From Burkholderiales bacterium UBA6064 (GTDB taxonomy: Bacteria; Pseudomonadota; Gammaproteobacteria; Burkholderiales; Burkholderiaceae_B): 10,858 bases of DNA. A model generated the notes under the pieces. That model did not search any database. It had not been told where the DNA came from and saw only the letters and a program-made list of their open reading frames with translations. The DNA lies in the NCBI GenBank assembly GCA_002428895.1, contig DIYC01000039.1, positions 7,218 to 18,075 on the forward strand. The letters are read 5' to 3'. Positions 7,128 to 10,858 of the stretch are shown here, one piece after another (position 1 is the first letter of the stretch; each line of letters begins with the position of its first letter). Made by a program: the position numbers and the translations under genes.

Positions 7128-7703
7128 CTAACTGCTACTCTTGGTATTTTTTTTACTAAAATCTTTGTTAGGCTCAGGAAAGCCAAATGACGTAAACATG
7201 TTGCGGGTTTGGTCTTGAAATTGATCTTGCATGGAGACAAACATGTGTTTACTTTGTTCGATGTAATTACCCATCATGCTTTGAATAATAGGCGTTTGCA
7301 TCGACATGAACTGCGCCCACAATTCTGGATTTACAAATTTATTGTTGCTACCCACCACGTTTTGGCCTTGTTCTTGAAGCTGTTTATGCATATCCATAAA
7401 GGCAGATAAATTTTGTTCTAAAAAAGAACCCATGATGCTTTGCATGGTATTACCATACAAACGAATAATTTGCGCAAGCGTGTTACTGGTAAACATCGGC
7501 ATACCCGCAGTTTCTTCTTCGAGAATAATTTGTAATAAAATGCTACGCGTTAAGTCCTCTCCCGACTTGGCATCAACCACCTTAAAGGGTTCTGAATTGA
7601 GCACCAATTGTTTAACATCGCCAAGCGTAATATAACTGCTTGTACACGTGTCATAAAGTCTGCGGTTTGGATATTTTTTAATTAATCGTTTAACTTCGGT
7701 CAT
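7128..7703 (-). CDS. phaR: Polyhydroxyalkanoate synthesis repressor PhaR
   Basis: A protein of 191 residues, near the usual size (about 183-195). The N-terminal PHB accumulation DNA-binding domain is clear ([25 protein letters not shown], then [15 protein letters not shown], about residues 5-65). The rest is rich in methionine and glutamine with two similar segments ([14 protein letters not shown] near 89-102, and [14 protein letters not shown]), the repeated PHB_acc regions thought to bind the polymer surface. PhaR represses phasin genes and its own gene, and is released when it binds nascent polyhydroxybutyrate. The ATG at 7703 has only a weak ribosome site. The stop TAG is one base from the rimO start. 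The gene is separated from phaB by 127 bp that include a strong hairpin. Confidence 0.95.
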   Translation of the reverse strand: MTEVKRLIKKYPNRRLYDTCTSSYITLGDVKQLVLNSEPFKVVDAKSGEDLTRSILLQIILEEETAGMPMFTSNTLAQIIRLYGNTMQSIMGSFLEQNLSAFMDMHKQLQEQGQNVVGSNNKFVNPELWAQFMSMQTPIIQSMMGNYIEQSKHMFVSMQDQFQDQTRNMFTSFGFPEPNKDFSKKNTKSSS

Positions 7704-7755
7704 GAGTTACTAGCCCGCGTGAAAGTTAGGCAACATTTACCAGCCCCTAAAAGTA

Positions 7756-7780
7756 CTGCGCCGCAAAGTATGCGGCGCAG
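7756..7780 (-). terminator. GC-rich hairpin after phaB, likely (partial) terminator
   Basis: CTGCGCCGCA (7756-7765), a 5-base loop and TGCGGCGCAG (7771-7780) form a perfect 10-bp stem, by far the strongest hairpin seen here. Read on the minus strand it lies 50 bp after the phaB stop and is followed by TACTTTTAGG, a short and interrupted T-run. It fits an intrinsic terminator or attenuator that lowers read-through from phaCAB into phaR-rimO. The T-run is weak, so partial read-through is likely. An alternative is a protein-binding site or a mRNA-stabilising stem. Confidence 0.55.
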
Positions 7781-7830
7781 CCATGCAACAACTAGAGTTT
7801 ACCATTAAGAACAATTATTTCTCTGCTGGT

Positions 7831-8571
7831 TTACCCCATATGAAGGCCACCGTTTGAAGAAAAGTCGGCACCTGTTGTAAAGCCAGAACTGTTACTGGCT
7901 AGCCAGCCCACTAAAGATGCAATTTCTTCAGGCTCACCCAAGCGTTGAACTGGAATTGTTGAAACAATTTTTTCTAAAACCTCAGGGCGAATGGCTCGAA
8001 CCATACTGGTGCCAATATAACCAGGTGACACAGTGTTCACAGTAACGCCCTTGGAGGCAACTTCTTGGGCAAGTGCCATTGTGAATCCATGCAAACCCGC
8101 TTTAGCAGCAGAATAATTGGTTTGGCCAAACTGACCTTTTTGACCATTCACTGAAGAAATATTGATTACCCTTCCGAATCCTTGTTGCACCATGCCATCA
8201 ATCACTTGCTTCGTTACGTTAAACAAAGAATTTAAATTGGTATTGATAACGGCATTCCAGTCCTCTAGAGTCATTCGTTTAAATGTGGTGTCACGAGTAA
8301 TGCCAGCATTATTAACAAGTACAGAAACCACGCCGTGCTCTGCCTTTACTTTTTTAAATGCAGACTCGGTGCTTTCCCAGCAGGTGACATCGGCTTCAGA
8401 AGCAGAGACATGAAAACCTAAATCATGCATTTCGGCCAACCAAGATGCTTTTTTGGGAGAATCGACACTACAACCTGCAATGACTTTAAAGCCATCTTGA
8501 CACAACTGTTTACAAATAGCGGTACCAATACCGCCCATACCACCTGAAACATACGCTACTTTTTGATTCAT
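7831..8571 (-). CDS. phaB: Acetoacetyl-CoA reductase PhaB (NADPH-dependent)
   Basis: A protein of 246 residues, the same length as Cupriavidus necator PhaB and similar along its whole length. It reduces acetoacetyl-CoA to (R)-3-hydroxybutyryl-CoA, the monomer for PhaC. It is a short-chain dehydrogenase/reductase: the cofactor motif is GGMGGIG at residues 10-16, NNAG follows in mid-protein, and the catalytic Ser is in NISSVNGQKGQFGQTNYS, with Tyr153 and Lys157. The C-terminus SPGYIGTSMV then GADFSSNGGLHMG is typical of PhaB and distinguishes it from FabG. The start is the ATG at 8571 because GGGAG lies 6 bases upstream; an in-frame ATG at 8589 would place that ribosome site inside the gene. 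It lies 38 bp after phaA in the same operon. Confidence 0.96.
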   Translation of the reverse strand: MNQKVAYVSGGMGGIGTAICKQLCQDGFKVIAGCSVDSPKKASWLAEMHDLGFHVSASEADVTCWESTESAFKKVKAEHGVVSVLVNNAGITRDTTFKRMTLEDWNAVINTNLNSLFNVTKQVIDGMVQQGFGRVINISSVNGQKGQFGQTNYSAAKAGLHGFTMALAQEVASKGVTVNTVSPGYIGTSMVRAIRPEVLEKIVSTIPVQRLGEPEEIASLVGWLASNSSGFTTGADFSSNGGLHMG

Positions 8572-8609
8572 CTTTATCTCCCTTTCCAATTTTGGTAATT
8601 ATCGTTTGA

Positions 8610-9788
8610 TTATCGTACGACCGCAAGGGCAACACCCATACCCCCACCAATACACAGCGAGGTTAACCCTTTTGTTGCATTTCTACGTTGCATTTCGTGA
8701 AGCAAACTAACGAGCACACGACAACCTGACGCGCCAATTGGATGCCCCAATGCAATGGCACCGCCATTGACATTAATTTTATTCGTATCCCAGCCCATTT
8801 GAAGATTAACCGCACAAGCTTGAGCGGCAAATGCTTCATTAATTTCCATTAAATCAAGTGAATCGGCAGACCAACCGGCTTTTTTTAGACACAACTTGGA
8901 TGCCGGCACAGGCCCTAAACCCATTTCACTGGGGTCTAGACCAGCGCTGGCATAGGCCTTGATTGTTGCAAGAACCGGTAAGCCCAATTGTGCTGCCTTT
9001 TTTGCACTCATGACCATGACAGCTGCGGCCCCATCATTAATGCCTGATGCGTTCGCTGCGGTCACTGTTCCATCTTTCTTAAATGCAGGCTTTAATTTTG
9101 CCGTAGACTCGAGCGTGGCATCAAACTTTGGAAACTCATCGGTATCAAACACCAACGCATCACCTTTTTTCTGCACAATTTCAAACGGAAAAATTTCGTC
9201 TTTAAATTTACCCGCTTCGATGGCTGCCTGCGCTTTTTTTTGAGAGGCTACTGCAAATTGATCTTGCTGCTCACGAGAAATAGCATATTTTTCAGCAATA
9301 TTTTCTGCCGTAATACCCATGTGATATTGGTTGTACGCATCCCATAAACCATCGACTATCATGGTGTCGATTAATTTAGCGTCACCCATACGAAACCCAT
9401 CGCGACTACCCGGCAAAACGTGAGGTGCTAAACTCATATTTTCTTGACCACCTGCGATCACAATATCCGCATCACCACACTGAATGGCTTGTGCCGCCAA
9501 CATCACGGCTTTTAAGCCAGAACCACACACTTTATTAATCGTTAAAGCAGGCACAGAAACAGGCAAACCCGCTTTAATTAAAGCTTGACGAGCTGGATTC
9601 TGACCCGAACCTGCAGCCAGTACCTGTCCCATAATCACCTCAGAGACTTGCTCGCCAGAAACCCCTGTTTTAGCCAACAAACCACGAATTACATGCGCAC
9701 CCAGTTCAGGTGCAGGCACTTTGGCTAAACTTCCGCCAAATTTACCGATTGCGGTACGACCTGCTGCAACAATAACAACTTCTGTCAT
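8610..9788 (-). CDS. phaA: Acetyl-CoA C-acetyltransferase (beta-ketothiolase) PhaA
   Basis: A protein of 392 residues, as expected for biosynthetic thiolases (Cupriavidus necator PhaA has 393). It condenses two acetyl-CoA into acetoacetyl-CoA, the first step of polyhydroxybutyrate synthesis. The nucleophile is C88 ([11 protein letters not shown]). NEAFAAQ is the conserved thiolase II motif, H349 lies in [16 protein letters not shown], and C379 lies in [10 protein letters not shown]. All three catalytic positions are present. The start ATG at 9788 has an excellent ribosome site, AAGGAGG at 9794-9800, with 5 bases spacing. It sits 26 bp after phaC and 38 bp before phaB, so the three form one operon. 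Confidence 0.97.
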   Translation of the reverse strand: MTEVVIVAAGRTAIGKFGGSLAKVPAPELGAHVIRGLLAKTGVSGEQVSEVIMGQVLAAGSGQNPARQALIKAGLPVSVPALTINKVCGSGLKAVMLAAQAIQCGDADIVIAGGQENMSLAPHVLPGSRDGFRMGDAKLIDTMIVDGLWDAYNQYHMGITAENIAEKYAISREQQDQFAVASQKKAQAAIEAGKFKDEIFPFEIVQKKGDALVFDTDEFPKFDATLESTAKLKPAFKKDGTVTAANASGINDGAAAVMVMSAKKAAQLGLPVLATIKAYASAGLDPSEMGLGPVPASKLCLKKAGWSADSLDLMEINEAFAAQACAVNLQMGWDTNKINVNGGAIALGHPIGASGCRVLVSLLHEMQRRNATKGLTSLCIGGGMGVALAVVR

Positions 9789-9814
9789 TTTCTCCTCCTT
9801 AAAAAATAATTCTT

Positions 9815-10858
9815 TTATGCTTTTTCTTTCACGTAACGCCCAGGCGCTGGCTCAATGACCGGATACTTTGAATTGCCAGATTTTTCTGGCGGGGTCACTT
9901 CTTTTCCTTTATACGCATTTAACCACTGTGACCAATCAGACCACCAACTACCAGGCATTTCTTGACTGTGCTCTAACCATTGATCTGCTGATTGATTAGG
10001 GTCATAGATTGAATTAACCCAAAAGTTACGTTTGTTTTTGTTGACTGGGTTGATAACCCCTGCAATATGACCACTAGCACCCAACACAAAGCGCAACTGT
10101 GCAGGGGATACACCAAGCACACGGGCTGATTCATAAGCACCCTTCCAAGGCACAATGTGATCTTCTTTCGCAGCAAATACGTAAGTTGGAATCTTAATTT
10201 GTGACAAATCGACAGCTTGATTGCACACTGTCACCTGACCCACTTTAACAAGATTATTTTCTAAATAGGTATTTCTTAAGTACCAACAAAACATAGGCCC
10301 AGGTAAATTGGTACTGTCTCCATTCCAGAATAACAAATCAAAGGCTGGCGGCTTTTCGCCTTTCAAATAATTACTGACTACGTAATTCCAGATTAAGTCA
10401 TTTGGGCGCAATGAACTAAAAGCAGCCGCTAAATCTTTACCTGGCATTAGCCCTTTTTGCCCAATACTTTCTTCACGGGCTACCACCTGCTCATCACTCA
10501 CAAACACGCTCAGTGCACCCGGCTCTTTAAAATCAAGCAAAGTAGTCACCAAGGTTAATGAATGAATTGAAGTAATGCCCCTTTTAGCCAGCGCTGACAA
10601 GGCTGTAGCCAATAAGGTGCCACCAACACAAAAACCCATCACATTAATCGTTTTTTTACGACTAATGGTACAGGCAACTTCAATTGCAGTAATAACCCCG
10701 CGCTCTACATAGTCATCCCAGGTGGTTTGCTCGTTCTCTTTTTTTGGATTTTTCCACGACACTAAAAATAAGGTATGACCTTGAGAAACCAAATAAGAAA
10801 CAAGTGAATTAGAAGGCTGTAAATCAAGAATGTAATATTTATTGATGCAAGGGGGAAT
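9815..10858 (-). CDS. phaC: Class I polyhydroxyalkanoate synthase PhaC, C-terminal part (runs off right edge)
   Basis: The last 347 residues are visible and the frame is open at 10858. By comparison with Cupriavidus necator PhaC (589 residues), roughly 240 N-terminal residues are missing. It polymerises (R)-3-hydroxyacyl-CoA into polyhydroxyalkanoate at the granule surface. Counting from the edge, the nucleophile C77 is in the lipase-like box GFCVGG, the acid D233 is in KEDHIVPW, and the histidine H264 is in [12 protein letters not shown]. The first visible residues, [15 protein letters not shown], and the end, [13 protein letters not shown], are typical of betaproteobacterial class I synthases. 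The D-to-H spacing is 31 residues against 28 in C. necator, from a small insertion (VSP). A TTG at 10792 is inside the conserved domain and is not the start. Confidence 0.97.
   Translation of the reverse strand: MPPCINKYYILDLQPSNSLVSYLVSQGHTLFLVSWKNPKKENEQTTWDDYVERGVITAIEVACTISRKKTINVMGFCVGGTLLATALSALAKRGITSIHSLTLVTTLLDFKEPGALSVFVSDEQVVAREESIGQKGLMPGKDLAAAFSSLRPNDLIWNYVVSNYLKGEKPPAFDLLFWNGDSTNLPGPMFCWYLRNTYLENNLVKVGQVTVCNQAVDLSQIKIPTYVFAAKEDHIVPWKGAYESARVLGVSPAQLRFVLGASGHIAGVINPVNKNKRNFWVNSIYDPNQSADQWLEHSQEMPGSWWSDWSQWLNAYKGKEVTPPEKSGNSKYPVIEPAPGRYVKEKA

Noticed and set aside
7127..7240. N-terminal extension of rimO by 38 residues
   Set aside because: The extension lies inside phaR, matches no RimO sequence, and the ATG at 7126 directly precedes the conserved domain.
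8162..8413. Plus-strand open frame of 83 codons opposite phaB
   Set aside because: It is antisense to a full-length PhaB with all catalytic residues and has no features of its own.
8959..9243. Plus-strand open frame of 94 codons opposite phaA
   Set aside because: It is antisense to a complete thiolase; the open frame follows from the codon pattern of phaA.

Overview
The window reads as chromosomal DNA of a low-GC betaproteobacterium, most likely Burkholderiales. Three things point there: the gene order phaC-phaA-phaB-phaR-rimO with Cupriavidus/Ralstonia-type proteins, FlhD and FlhC as the flagellar master regulator, and a cNMP/CBS/DUF294 protein paired with a DnaQ-like exonuclease. I cannot name a genus. 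Nothing indicates a plasmid, phage, insertion sequence, CRISPR array, tRNA or rRNA.

Layout. On the minus strand, 4157 to 1 holds three co-directional genes that may form an operon: a cNMP-binding/CBS/DUF294 protein (GTG start), a DnaQ-fold exonuclease-like protein (TTG start overlapping the previous stop), and the N-terminal half of a large FtsX/YbbP-type ABC permease that runs off the left edge. From 4158 to 4786 lies a non-coding divergent region of about 630 bp with an extremely AT-rich core (about 11% G+C over 4281-4500, hand count). On the plus strand, 4787-5733 carries flhD and flhC. They converge, with a 13-bp gap, on a minus-strand block running from 10858 to 5747: phaC (C-terminal part only), phaA, phaB, a GC-rich hairpin, phaR and rimO.

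Function. PhaA condenses two acetyl-CoA, PhaB reduces the product to (R)-3-hydroxybutyryl-CoA, and PhaC polymerises it to polyhydroxybutyrate. PhaR is the polymer-sensing regulator. RimO, the methylthiotransferase for ribosomal protein S12, starts one base after the phaR stop. FlhDC should control the flagellar regulon, whose structural genes are not in the window.

The most unusual observation is in the DUF294/exonuclease pair. Both proteins keep the family fold motifs but have lost catalytic metal-binding carboxylates: the DxD of the nucleotidyltransferase reads S-Q-C, and the DxE of the exonuclease reads H-F-I. If confirmed, this is a co-degenerate pair that probably kept a sensing, binding or scaffold role. 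Everything else looks like ordinary, intact housekeeping or metabolic genes.
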